From DATLBY01 sp035526665 (GTDB lineage: Bacteria; Acidobacteriota; Terriglobia; Bryobacterales; Bryobacteraceae), in contig DATLBY010000067.1 in NCBI GenBank assembly GCA_035526665.1, positions 1 through 40,959 of the forward strand: a stretch of DNA of 40,959 nt, written 5' to 3'. The notes under the pieces were generated by a model. It was not told where the DNA came from. It saw only the letters and a list, made by a program, of their open reading frames with translations, and ran no database searches. Shown here piece by piece: positions 1-8,107 of this stretch (position 1 is the first letter of the stretch; each line of letters starts with the position of its first letter). The position numbers and the translations under genes were made by a program.

Positions 1-717
1 CACCAGGATCCCCGCGCCTTCTCCAACCACAAAACCGTCGCGGTCCTTGTCCCAGGGACGGGATGCCTTTTCCGGAGCGTCGTTGCGCGTTGAGAGGGCG
101 CGCATGGCGGCGAAGCCTCCAATGCCCATGGGTGTAATGCAGGCCTCCGTACCACCGCAAATCATGACGTCCGCGTCTCCCCGCTGGATGAGCCGGAAAG
201 AGTCGCCTACGGCATGGGCGCTGGTGGTGCATGCGGTTGCCGTGGCTGAATTCGGGCCCTTGGCGCCCGTGCGAATCGATACATAGCCGGAGGCCAGATT
301 CACGATTGTCGCCGGGATGAAGAACGGCGAGATGCGGCCAGGACCCTTCTCCAGCAGGTTGCGGTGTTCGCGCTCGATCACCTCGAAGCCGCCGATGCCG
401 CTTCCGATGTAAATGCCAACGCGTTCGGCGTTTTCGTCCGTCACCTTCAGGCCCGAGGAGGCCAACGCGAACTCGGAGGCGGCGATGGCGAACTGGATGA
501 ACCGCCCCATTTTTTTGATCTCTTTTTTCTCGATCCACTTTGCCGGATCGAAATCCTTCACTTGGCCGGCAATCCGGCAGGTGAACGCGCCGGCATCGAA
601 CGCGGTAATGGGAACGATTCCGTTTTTTCCCGCGCGAACCGCGGCCCAGACCTCCTCGGTGCCCGATCCAACCGAGCAGAGGAGTCCAACACCGGTGACA
701 GCTACTCTTCGAGACAA
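1..717 (-). CDS. fabF: 3-oxoacyl-ACP synthase II (FabF), 3' end cut off
   Basis: Condensing enzyme of type II fatty-acid synthesis: it elongates acyl-ACP with malonyl-ACP in the cytoplasm. The visible 239 codons give the thiolase-fold N-terminal half, beginning SRRVAVTGVG. The nucleophilic cysteine lies in ATACTTSAHA; with a start at 717 it is residue 163, the same number as in E. coli FabF. The last residues before the window edge (DGFVVGEGAG) are also typical. The catalytic histidines lie beyond the window. The start is taken as TTG at 717 because a GGAG lies 7 nt upstream; no ATG is available, and an in-frame TTG at 723 is the alternative. The gene follows acpP by 20 bp and is almost certainly co-transcribed with it. 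Confidence 0.95.
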   Translation of the reverse strand, partial: MSRRVAVTGVGLLCSVGSGTEEVWAAVRAGKNGIVPITAFDAGAFTCRIAGQVKDFDPAKWIEKKEIKKMGRFIQFAIAASEFALASSGLKVTDENAERVGIYIGSGIGGFEVIEREHRNLLEKGPGRISPFFIPATIVNLASGYVSIRTGAKGPNSATATACTTSAHAVGDSFRLIQRGDADVMICGGTEACITPMGIGGFAAMRALSTRNDAPEKASRPWDKDRDGFVVGEGAGILV

Positions 718-737
718 ATCCAAACTCCGTGGGGAAG

Positions 738-974
738 CTACTTCTTGGCTTTCGATTCGATGTACGAAACGGCGTCTTTCACAGTGGTGATTTTTTCGGC
801 GTCTTCATCGGGGATATCGAGGTCGAAGGCCTCTTCAAAGGCCATTACGAGCTCCACGATATCGAGCGAGTCGGCGCCCAGGTCGTCGACGAATGAAGCG
901 GTACTGTCCACTTGGGCCTCGTCCACCCCCAATTGCTCGACTATAATCTGCTTCACCTTCTGCTCAACGGACAT
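738..974 (-). CDS. acpP: Acyl carrier protein
   Basis: Small acidic carrier (78 aa, the usual length) that holds growing acyl chains on a phosphopantetheine arm. The attachment serine is Ser36 in GADSLDIVEL, followed by the acidic helix II that docks partner enzymes. The ATG at 974 has a strong GGAGG ribosome site 6 nt upstream. It is the first gene of the acpP-fabF unit, with a well-formed promoter immediately upstream (1007-1035). Nothing is unusual in the sequence. Confidence 0.98.
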   Translation of the reverse strand: MSVEQKVKQIIVEQLGVDEAQVDSTASFVDDLGADSLDIVELVMAFEEAFDLDIPDEDAEKITTVKDAVSYIESKAKK

Positions 975-1006
975 TTATTCCTCCAAAATGCGGTGCAAAC
1001 TCATTG

Positions 1007-1035
1007 ATTCTAGCGGCCTGGGGCGGGAGACGCAA
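1007..1035 (-). promoter_or_regulatory. Sigma-70-type promoter of acpP-fabF
   Basis: On the minus strand, TTGCGT (1035-1030) and TAGAAT (1012-1007) are separated by exactly 17 bp. The predicted transcription start is near 1000, about 26 nt upstream of the acpP ATG, which leaves room for its GGAGG ribosome site. Found by eye from consensus match and spacing. Confidence 0.6.
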
Positions 1036-1137
1036 CCTTTTGGCTCAATTCCAGGACGGAAAAGCTCTCATCCGGAGTCACTCTTACTTTAATAGCATAG
1101 TGGCGCCGGAAAACCAGCGCGCCCGGTGAATTTCGGG

Positions 1138-1986
1138 TTAACCCGCGAGAGATGCCAACTTCTTGCGCGCGAAAGGACGTGCATACGCCGCCGCCGGATT
1201 GTGAGCCGTTGCGGCCGCGGCCTTGCGGTACGACGCAAGAGCCTTTTCCTTATCACCGAGCTTCTCGTATGTCTGGCCCAGCAGGCACTGAATGTAGGGG
1301 TCGGCCTGGTTGGCCTGCTGCAGATCCGCCAGCGCCTTCGGGTAATTTCCCGAATAGAGCGCCACATAACCCGTCAGATAGGGAAAGAATGGCTCCTGCT
1401 GTTTCTTCAGTGCGGTCATCGAATCGAGGGCGTCCTTCGCGGCCGTGATGTGTTTTTCAGCCTCGGCTTTGTTGCCGCGGCGCGCGGCGATGCGCGCTTG
1501 CGCATGGCGCAGCCGGTACTCCCAAAGAGCCTTCCGATCGGCTGAAATACCCGGCTCTTGCAAACCCAGATCGTGCCCTTTCTGGTACCACTCGGAAGCG
1601 GCATCCAGGTTTCCGCTGTCGATGCAGACGCGAGCGGCCTCATTGGCCATCTCGCCCTGCTGGTAAAACGCATTCCGGGGCTCTTCGCCCTCCCGCGTTT
1701 TCCAGTATTCGATCACCAATTGTTCGTATTCGGCGGTCTTCCGGCAGTCGCCCTCGAACCCCCAGGACATCGCTATGGCCCGCTGCGCACTGGCTTTGGC
1801 GGCCGGCGTGGCTGCCGTGTCAATGGCTTTCTGCAGGAGTCGGCGGGCTTCCTGACCCTTGCCTTCGAGGTCGAGCTGTATTGCCTGGCGGACGCCTTCC
1901 GCTCCGGGAGCCTGAGCCGTCAGGCTGGAAGTAGTGAAACATAGGGCCAACAGCACAGCAAAACGAGGGCGGTATGCCCGCTTCAT
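1138..1986 (-). CDS. Secreted tetratricopeptide-repeat protein
   Basis: A 282-aa protein with an N-terminal signal peptide (MKRAYRPRF followed by a hydrophobic stretch ending near LTAQA). Helical repeats follow, with TPR spacing and residues such as LGQTYEKLGDKEKALASYRKA near the C terminus, so a protein-protein scaffold in the periplasm is likely. The reading frame stays open upstream to 2181, but that part runs into the 3' end of the neighbouring gene and lacks coding character. The ATG at 1986 begins the signal peptide and is preferred. No ribosome site is visible; a TATAAT ends only 7 nt before the ATG, which suggests a leaderless transcript. No specific partner can be named. Confidence 0.8.
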   Translation of the reverse strand: MKRAYRPRFAVLLALCFTTSSLTAQAPGAEGVRQAIQLDLEGKGQEARRLLQKAIDTAATPAAKASAQRAIAMSWGFEGDCRKTAEYEQLVIEYWKTREGEEPRNAFYQQGEMANEAARVCIDSGNLDAASEWYQKGHDLGLQEPGISADRKALWEYRLRHAQARIAARRGNKAEAEKHITAAKDALDSMTALKKQQEPFFPYLTGYVALYSGNYPKALADLQQANQADPYIQCLLGQTYEKLGDKEKALASYRKAAAATAHNPAAAYARPFARKKLASLAG

Positions 1987-1993
1987 GCCATCG

Positions 1994-2020
1994 ATTATAT
2001 AGGAAAATTCGTCACACCAA
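1994..2020 (-). promoter_or_regulatory. Probable promoter for a leaderless TPR-gene transcript
   Basis: On the minus strand TATAAT occupies 1999-1994 and a TTGGTG lies 15 bp upstream (2020-2015). Counting from the -10 box, transcription should begin at 1987 or 1986, which is the A of the ATG start codon. There is no Shine-Dalgarno sequence. The perfect -10 box is seen directly; leaderless initiation is inferred. Confidence 0.45.
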
Positions 2021-3550
2021 TTCGAAGTCGAGGGTGTGCCGGAATGGCGTGAATCCGGTGAAGTAGACGCTTTCCCCAGGCAGTTCCGCTTCGGCTCCGC
2101 GCATTCGTGTGTAGGAGTGCTCCGCGCGGGGCGGGCCGAACTTAATGCCCCGGTGCGCGCCGGGGCGCAAGCTGATCTCAATCGCTACCGGAATGCGATC
2201 GGTTCCCTCGGCGGAGAACGCGAGGGAAAATCCTTTGCTGGTTTCGCGGATCTCCACGCGCTGGTGCTGGCGGCACACTTCCGTGCGCTTGCGTTCGGCG
2301 CGGACGGCGGCCCAGTCTTCCGGTCCCACGCGCCGCGGAGGATCGAGCGGCTGATAGTAGCCGTTCTCCAGCGTCTGCTCCAGCCGCCATGCTCCATCCA
2401 CGCGCGAAATCGCAGGGGAGAGGAATTGGCCATGTCCAAAGAACGGGCTGGCAAAACGGACGGCCTGGATGACCGAGTCGCCGTTGCGAAGCGTGAAGAA
2501 GCCCGAGTTCTGCTTCACGATGGTGGCGCTGCATTCGCCCCTACGGATCCGGACGATCCCAAGACCGGGGAACTCCTTCACGTAATCCGAGGGCGGAGGC
2601 GTGCGCTTGGGTCCGGGGCCGTTCAGCTCCGGGTATTCGAGGAGTGCGGAGAGCTGTCCGGAGGTGGCTTCAAACGCATCCGCTACCGTGGCGTAACCGC
2701 CGTTGCCATCGAGATTGGCGATATAACGCAGCGGAAACCAGTAGCGCCCCATGTCGCCGCGCTGGCCGCGATCCTGGCGGCGCGAGACTTCGGTGACCAC
2801 CTCATAGTTGGGATGCATCAGGTACATCATGGCTGCCAGGTTGCGCCGTACCGGCTCCAGCAGCTCCGGACGATTGAGTTTTGCCGCCATGACCACAAAT
2901 GCCCGATCGCAGACCGTGTTGTAGATGCTGGTGCTGCGCTCGGTGTACTGGCCTTCGTCGTCCATGTCGATCCCCTCGGCCAGCCACTGGCCGATACGGC
3001 GCAAGTAGGCAGGGTCGGGATAGATTTCGTGGATCTGTGCCAGGGCGGAGCAGATCACCCAGCGATGATTTGGCGTGTGAACTCCGCCCGTAGCCAGGGC
3101 GGCGCCGGCACGTTTCAGAAACGGACGTGTGAGGGCCGCCAGTTCCTGGTCCTTCGCGCGCATGGCCAGGCACGCGGCGGTTGCTACGTTATGCACAACG
3201 AACCCGGTATCCGGGGGCGAATCGAAGTTCGTAATCTGCAGGTCGATGTTGCCGCTGGCGCGCTGCACTCCTTCCAGAAAATGCGCGCCCAGCTTCAGTT
3301 TGGCGAAAAGTTCCGGACTCTTGTAATAACGCGAGGAGGGGCTCAGGAAAGAGGCGGTGCCGGTGTTCAGCAGGCCTGAGACCGGGCCGGCTGCAGGCAG
3401 GCCGTTCTCATCCGGGATTCCACCCGAGCTACTTTGTTTGGCTACCAGCCTGCCCACATATTCATCGTTGCGGCTGACGGTGGAGTTGAGGGGGGCGGCC
3501 GGAGCGGCTCCCAGCGCCACAGCGGTACCCAGCAGAGTTCGGCGTGTCAT
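2012..3550 (-). CDS. Secreted heparinase/alginate-lyase-like protein
   Basis: A 512-aa exported protein starting MTRRTLLGTAVALGAAPAA, a twin-arginine-like signal. Residues 75-280 look like an alpha/alpha-toroid of the heparinase II/III and alginate-lyase type: evenly spaced helices, an NHRW at 161-164 and a QYTERSTSIYN segment at 201-211 that could supply active-site Asn/His/Tyr residues. The C-terminal half (about 300-512) is beta-rich, as in those lyases. It would act on uronic-acid-containing polysaccharide outside the cytoplasm, but the substrate cannot be read from the sequence. The ATG is 7 bp downstream of the rhodanese-like gene, so the two form an operon. The family is assigned by motif resemblance only. 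Confidence 0.65.
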   Translation of the reverse strand: MTRRTLLGTAVALGAAPAAPLNSTVSRNDEYVGRLVAKQSSSGGIPDENGLPAAGPVSGLLNTGTASFLSPSSRYYKSPELFAKLKLGAHFLEGVQRASGNIDLQITNFDSPPDTGFVVHNVATAACLAMRAKDQELAALTRPFLKRAGAALATGGVHTPNHRWVICSALAQIHEIYPDPAYLRRIGQWLAEGIDMDDEGQYTERSTSIYNTVCDRAFVVMAAKLNRPELLEPVRRNLAAMMYLMHPNYEVVTEVSRRQDRGQRGDMGRYWFPLRYIANLDGNGGYATVADAFEATSGQLSALLEYPELNGPGPKRTPPPSDYVKEFPGLGIVRIRRGECSATIVKQNSGFFTLRNGDSVIQAVRFASPFFGHGQFLSPAISRVDGAWRLEQTLENGYYQPLDPPRRVGPEDWAAVRAERKRTEVCRQHQRVEIRETSKGFSLAFSAEGTDRIPVAIEISLRPGAHRGIKFGPPRAEHSYTRMRGAEAELPGESVYFTGFTPFRHTLDFELV

Positions 3551-3557
3551 CCGGCGG

Positions 3558-4034
3558 CTACTTTTCTGAACTCGGAGCTTCCGAGCCGGCCTCTGAAGGG
3601 TAGTTCTTCGCGTACCAGTCGGTATGCATATTTACTGGTATGTCGAGTACACGGATGTTCTTCAAACCCATATCTTTAAGCGCACGATAGGCAGGACGGA
3701 TATTGGGGCATTTGTTCATGGGACAGCAGCCGCAATAAATCACGACTTCGGCATTCTTGGGGACATCCCGAACCAGCTTCCTAAGAGCAGCGAGGCCTTC
3801 CGGTCTGGAGGCGGCGCCGGCATCGATGGCATGCAGAATGTGTCTGCCGCGATAGAGCACCGGGAAGGCTACCGAGATCACCAGCGGCGGCTTTGAAGTC
3901 TGGACCAGGGCTGCGAGCGCCGCAGGCTCTATTACGTCCGATTTGGGCCAAGGTACGGATTCGGACTGGGCAAACAACATCGCCGAGAGGAGCAAGGCGA
4001 GGGCGGAGCGGGAAACGGATGAGAGGAACGCCAC
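3558..4034 (-). CDS. Secreted rhodanese-like protein
   Basis: A 158-aa protein with a signal peptide (GTG start at 4034, cleavage near AMLFAQ) and one rhodanese-like domain. The segment VVIYCGCCPMNKCP is at the usual catalytic-loop position, with cysteines at 101, 103, 104 and 109. Four cysteines in nine residues is unusual, because a standard loop has a single nucleophilic Cys; metal binding or disulfide chemistry is possible. An ATG at 4073 in the same frame is an alternative start, but it would put about 13 residues before the hydrophobic stretch. It is the upstream partner of the lyase-like gene and is read away from the symporter gene at 4124. Confidence 0.7.
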   Translation of the reverse strand: MAFLSSVSRSALALLLSAMLFAQSESVPWPKSDVIEPAALAALVQTSKPPLVISVAFPVLYRGRHILHAIDAGAASRPEGLAALRKLVRDVPKNAEVVIYCGCCPMNKCPNIRPAYRALKDMGLKNIRVLDIPVNMHTDWYAKNYPSEAGSEAPSSEK

Positions 4035-4123
4035 AACCTCAGTGTAGACCTCCAGCGTGGGGGCGTGCGCCATCTGGCATGCTAGAGTGAGCGTGGCTGC
4101 GGCGAGCAGCGCGCTTCGCCAAC

Positions 4124-5440
4124 ATGAAACGATCGCTCTTCCGCTCTCTGTACTTCCAGGTTCTGACTGCCATCGCCATCGGTGTGCTGCTGGGCGTGTT
4201 CGCGCCCGCGGCGGGAACCGCGATGAAGCCACTGGGAGACGCCTTCATCCAGCTGGTGAAGATGATCATTGCACCGATCATCTTCTGTACCGTAGTGCTC
4301 GGGATCTCGGGCAGTGAGGACTTGAAGAAGGTGGGCAAAACCGGCGCCCTGGCTCTCCTCTATTTCGAAGCGGTCAGTACGCTCGCACTGGTCGTTGGCC
4401 TGGTGCTTGTCAATGTGATTCAGCCGGGAGCGGGCATGAATGTGGACGTACGAACGCTGGATGTGAGCGGCATCTCCGCGTATACCGGTCCCACCAAGAT
4501 TCAAACAACCAAGGAGTTTTTGCTGAATGTGATCCCGGCTACCTTCGTGGACGCTTTCGCCAAAGGCGAGATTCTGCAGGTGCTCTTCATCGCGGTGCTC
4601 TTCGGGGTAGCGCTGCAACAGGTGGGCGGCCGGCATAACCTGGTGTTCGAATTCATTGAGCGCTTCGCGAAGGTCCTGTTTGCCATGGTGGCCGTCATCA
4701 TGAAGTTCGCTCCCATCGGCGCATTCGGGGCCATGGCATTCACCATTGGGGCGTACGGGCTGGGCAGCCTGCTGTCGCTGGCTAAGCTGATGGCGACATT
4801 TTATGCCACGTGCCTGCTCTTTGTTTTTCTGGTCCTGGGCAGCATCGCCCGCATTCACGGGTTTCGCATTTTGCGCCTGCTGCGCTACATCAAGGAGGAG
4901 CTGCTGATCGTGCTCGGCACCTCTTCCTCGGAAGCGGCTCTCCCGCGCATGATGGCGAAAATGGAGAGCCTGGGCGCGGGCAGATCCACCGTTGGGCTGG
5001 TGATCCCGGCGGGCTACTCTTTCAATCTGGACGGAACATCGATTTATCTGACGATGGCGGCGGTGTTTATTTCGCAGGCGACTAACTCAGCCATGACGCT
5101 CACCCAGCAGTTGACGCTGCTGGCCGTGTTATTGCTCACGTCGAAAGGAGCAGCCGGAGTGACCGGCAGCGGTTTTATCGTGTTGGCGGCCACGCTCTCC
5201 GCGGTTGGCTCGGTCCCCGTGGGCGGACTCGCCCTCATCCTTGGGATCGACCGGTTCATGTCGGAGGCGCGGGCTCTGACGAATGTGGTCGGAAATGGAG
5301 TGGCGACTTTAGTGGTGGCCAAGTGGACGGGCGATTTGAATTCCGAGACGCTGACTCGCCAGTTGCAACGGAGGGTCCCGCCGGATCTGGAGGACGAAGC
5401 CGATCCGGCGATAAGCGGCGTGGCGGCGGAGAAGCGTTGA
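4124..5440 (+). CDS. Dicarboxylate/amino acid:cation symporter (GltP/DctA type)
   Basis: A 438-aa inner-membrane carrier of the DAACS family, which takes up glutamate, aspartate or C4-dicarboxylates with protons or sodium. Family signatures are present: the serine-rich hairpin GTSSSEAALPRMM from residue 265, FNLDGTSIY at 300-308 (NMDGT motif, here with Leu) and GVTGSGF. About eight hydrophobic segments and two re-entrant loops are spaced as expected, and the length is normal. The start is ATG at 4124. The TolC-like gene begins directly after its stop codon, so the symporter may lead the following efflux genes. The exact substrate cannot be decided. Confidence 0.93.
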   Translation: MKRSLFRSLYFQVLTAIAIGVLLGVFAPAAGTAMKPLGDAFIQLVKMIIAPIIFCTVVLGISGSEDLKKVGKTGALALLYFEAVSTLALVVGLVLVNVIQPGAGMNVDVRTLDVSGISAYTGPTKIQTTKEFLLNVIPATFVDAFAKGEILQVLFIAVLFGVALQQVGGRHNLVFEFIERFAKVLFAMVAVIMKFAPIGAFGAMAFTIGAYGLGSLLSLAKLMATFYATCLLFVFLVLGSIARIHGFRILRLLRYIKEELLIVLGTSSSEAALPRMMAKMESLGAGRSTVGLVIPAGYSFNLDGTSIYLTMAAVFISQATNSAMTLTQQLTLLAVLLLTSKGAAGVTGSGFIVLAATLSAVGSVPVGGLALILGIDRFMSEARALTNVVGNGVATLVVAKWTGDLNSETLTRQLQRRVPPDLEDEADPAISGVAAEKR

Positions 5441-6835
5441 TTGCCGGGGTTTCTGCAGAATGGCTTGGACTTGTGGTTGACTGAGAAGACGTTGCGATCA
5501 ACACGACTCAGTGCCCTGCTAGCGGGCATCGCCCTAGCGACCATTTTCCTGGTGGTTTCCGGATCGGCATCGGGGCAAACGCCCACCCCTCCCGCGCCGG
5601 CTTCCCTGCAATCCCTGTCGCTCGATCTGCCCGGAGCGCTGCAGCGGGCGAGAGACTACAATCAACAGTTCCTGTCGGCAGGCATCGCCACGTTACTAGC
5701 TAGAGAGGACCGCATTCAGGCCCGGGCGGCGCTCTTCCCCACGTTGAACGCGCTCAGCCAATACATCTACACGCAAGGGAATGGAACGCCTACAGGCGTT
5801 TTCGTGGCTAACAACGGCGTGCATATTTATAACGAGCAGGCGCTGGTTCACGCCGAGGTATTTTCCGTCACCCGCCGGGCTGAATATCAGCGTGCGATTG
5901 CAGCCGAGGCTGTGGCACGTGCGCGGCAGGACATCGCGGCTCGCGGCCTGATCGCTACCGTCGTGCAGAATTATTACGGGCTCATCACCGCACAACGGCA
6001 TGAAGCCAATGCCCGCCGGAGCCTGGAAGAGGCTCGCAATTTTGCCGATCTGACACAAAAACAGGAGCGGGGAGGCGAAGTATCCCGCGCTGATGTAATC
6101 AAAGCGCAATTGCAGTTGCAGCAGCGCGAGCGGGATCTGCTGGAGGCGGAAAACAACACCGTGAAAGCGCGCATCTCATTGGGAGTGATCCTGTTCTCCA
6201 ACCTTTCGCAGCCCTACGATATTGCCGACGATCTGCGGCCCGACGCCCCCCTTCCGGCCATGGACGAAATTCGCGGACTGCTGTTCAGCAGCAGTCCGGA
6301 GATCCGCGCGGCCAAGGCCGGTCAGCAGCAGGCCACCGCAGCCCTCTCGGTGGCCCGGGGCGCCTACCTTCCTACCTTGACGCTGGATTATTTCTATGGA
6401 ATCAACTCGAATGTACTGGCACTGCGCGATCCCGAAGGCCATAGGAACATCGGTTCGGTAGTGGAAGGAACGTTGACCATCCCCATCTGGAATTGGGGCG
6501 CTAACAGGAGCAAGGTGCGGCAGGCGCAGCTGCAGCAGCGGCAGGCCAACCTGGAGTTGACGTTTGCGGAACGAACGCTGCAATCCACTCTCAGCCTAAT
6601 TTATCTGGAAGCGCAAACGGCGCGTGCACAGCTACAATCGTTGCGCAGCTCCCTGGATCTTTCCGCCGAGAGTTTACGTCTCACGGTGCTTCGCTATCAA
6701 GCAGGTGAAGCGACTGCGCTCGAAGTAGTGGATGCCCAGAGTACGCTGGCGCAGGCGCGAAATGCGTATGACGATGGGCTGGCGCGTTATCGCGTGGCGC
6801 TGGCAGGCCTGCAGACTTTAACCGGAAGGTTTTGA
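5441..6835 (+). CDS. Outer-membrane efflux channel (TolC family)
   Basis: An outer-membrane channel of tripartite exporters with the two tandem TolC/OEP helical repeats: long alpha segments rich in Gln, Ala and Arg, for example RADVIKAQLQLQQRERDLLEAE, mirrored near the C terminus by ESLRLTVLRYQAGEATALEV. The frame opens with TTG at 5441, immediately after the symporter stop codon. A second TTG at 5492 starts a cleaner signal peptide (MRSTRLSALLAGIALATIFL) and may be the true start, giving 447 aa; no convincing ribosome site separates the two. It is followed directly by the adaptor and pump genes and is the outer-membrane part of that system. Confidence 0.93.
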   Translation: MPGFLQNGLDLWLTEKTLRSTRLSALLAGIALATIFLVVSGSASGQTPTPPAPASLQSLSLDLPGALQRARDYNQQFLSAGIATLLAREDRIQARAALFPTLNALSQYIYTQGNGTPTGVFVANNGVHIYNEQALVHAEVFSVTRRAEYQRAIAAEAVARARQDIAARGLIATVVQNYYGLITAQRHEANARRSLEEARNFADLTQKQERGGEVSRADVIKAQLQLQQRERDLLEAENNTVKARISLGVILFSNLSQPYDIADDLRPDAPLPAMDEIRGLLFSSSPEIRAAKAGQQQATAALSVARGAYLPTLTLDYFYGINSNVLALRDPEGHRNIGSVVEGTLTIPIWNWGANRSKVRQAQLQQRQANLELTFAERTLQSTLSLIYLEAQTARAQLQSLRSSLDLSAESLRLTVLRYQAGEATALEVVDAQSTLAQARNAYDDGLARYRVALAGLQTLTGRF

Positions 6836-6838
6836 TTG

Positions 6839-8107
6839 ATGTGGAAACCCATCTGCCCGTTGGCGGTTATCGTGATGTGCTTTCTGGCGCTGCTGACCAG
6901 TTGCGCGAAAGAAAAAGAAAAGGAAGTGGAAGCGGTTGCTCCAGTAGAGGTTACTGAAGTGAAGCGGGATTCCATTGAGCGCCGGATCACTGCCGAGGGA
7001 ATTCTGCGTGCGCTGGATCAATCCGCCATCATGCCGAAGATCAGCGCCCCGGTGCGCCGGTGGCTGGTCAACCGCGGCGATCATGTTCGCAAGGGACAAC
7101 TGCTGGCGGAGCTGGAGAATCGCGACCTGGCGGCTGCGGTGGTGGACAGTAAGGGCGCCTATGAACAGGCAGCTGCGGGCTACCGGAATACCGCCACGGC
7201 GATCGTGCCGGATGAAATGGTAAAGGCGCAACAGGACGCCCAGGCTGCAAAGCAATCGCTGGATGCGGCACAGAAACTGCTGGCCAGCCGCGAGCAGCTT
7301 TATAAAGAAGGCGCGCTTGCCCGCAAACTCGTGGACGAAGCGGCGGTAGCGGAGGCGCAGGCGCGGGGCGCTTATGAGACTGCCAGGAAGCATCTGGAAT
7401 CGCTCCAGAAAGTGGGACGCCACGAAGAAGTGAAGGGAGCGGCCGGTCAGGTAGAGTCGGCCAAGGGGAAACTCCAAGCCGCCCAGGCCCAACTCTCCTA
7501 TTCCGAGATCCGCAGTCCCATTTCCGGTGTCGTGGCCGAGCGCGGCGTGTTTGCCGGCGAGATCGCAAGCACGGGTGCGCCGCTGATTACCGTAATGGAC
7601 GTATCGAGCGTGATCGCGCGAATCAATGTTCCGCAGGCGCAAGCCTCCTTCCTCCGCGTGGGCCAGCCGGCCACTATTACGGCTACCGATGGGCCGGACG
7701 AGGTCCAGGGGAAAGTGACCGTGGTGAGCCCAGCCGTGGATCCAAACAGCACGACGGTGGAAGTCTGGGTACAGGCGTTGAATCGCGGCGAACGGCTGCG
7801 GCCCGGCGGGACCGTGCGAGTCGCCATTCTGGCCGGGACAGTGCCGGATGCCGTGGTAGCTCCACCCGCCGCGGTCTTGCCCTCCACCGAGGGCGGCACC
7901 ACGCTGATGGTGGTTTCCGCCGATTCGTTGGCGCATGAACGTAAAGTGGAAGTCGGCATCCGCGAGCCGGAAAAGGTCCAGCTTCTGAGCGGAGCAAAGC
8001 CCGGAGAGCGCGTGATTGTGAATGGCGGAGTCGGCCTGCAGGATGGCGCCAAGGTGAAAGTGGTGAAGGCCGGCGAAAAGCCCGACGAGAAAAAGGCTGA
8101 AAAATGA
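6839..8107 (+). CDS. RND efflux periplasmic adaptor lipoprotein (membrane fusion protein)
   Basis: A 422-aa adaptor that joins the RND pump to the outer-membrane channel. The N terminus is a lipoprotein signal with lipobox LLTSC (Cys22). A beta-barrel/lipoyl segment (ISAPVRRWLVNRGDHVRKGQ), a long alpha-hairpin (about 90-210, Gln/Ala/Glu-rich), the second lipoyl half (IRSPISGVVAERGVFAGE) and a membrane-proximal domain follow. The start is ATG at 6839, 9 nt after a GGAAGG; a TTG three bases earlier is less likely. Its stop codon overlaps the start of the pump gene (ATGA at 8104-8107), so translation is coupled. Confidence 0.94.
   Translation: MWKPICPLAVIVMCFLALLTSCAKEKEKEVEAVAPVEVTEVKRDSIERRITAEGILRALDQSAIMPKISAPVRRWLVNRGDHVRKGQLLAELENRDLAAAVVDSKGAYEQAAAGYRNTATAIVPDEMVKAQQDAQAAKQSLDAAQKLLASREQLYKEGALARKLVDEAAVAEAQARGAYETARKHLESLQKVGRHEEVKGAAGQVESAKGKLQAAQAQLSYSEIRSPISGVVAERGVFAGEIASTGAPLITVMDVSSVIARINVPQAQASFLRVGQPATITATDGPDEVQGKVTVVSPAVDPNSTTVEVWVQALNRGERLRPGGTVRVAILAGTVPDAVVAPPAAVLPSTEGGTTLMVVSADSLAHERKVEVGIREPEKVQLLSGAKPGERVIVNGGVGLQDGAKVKVVKAGEKPDEKKAEK

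Noticed and set aside
2036..3379. 447-codon plus-strand frame
   Set aside because: Antisense shadow of the lyase-like gene in GC-rich DNA; no motif, no ribosome site.
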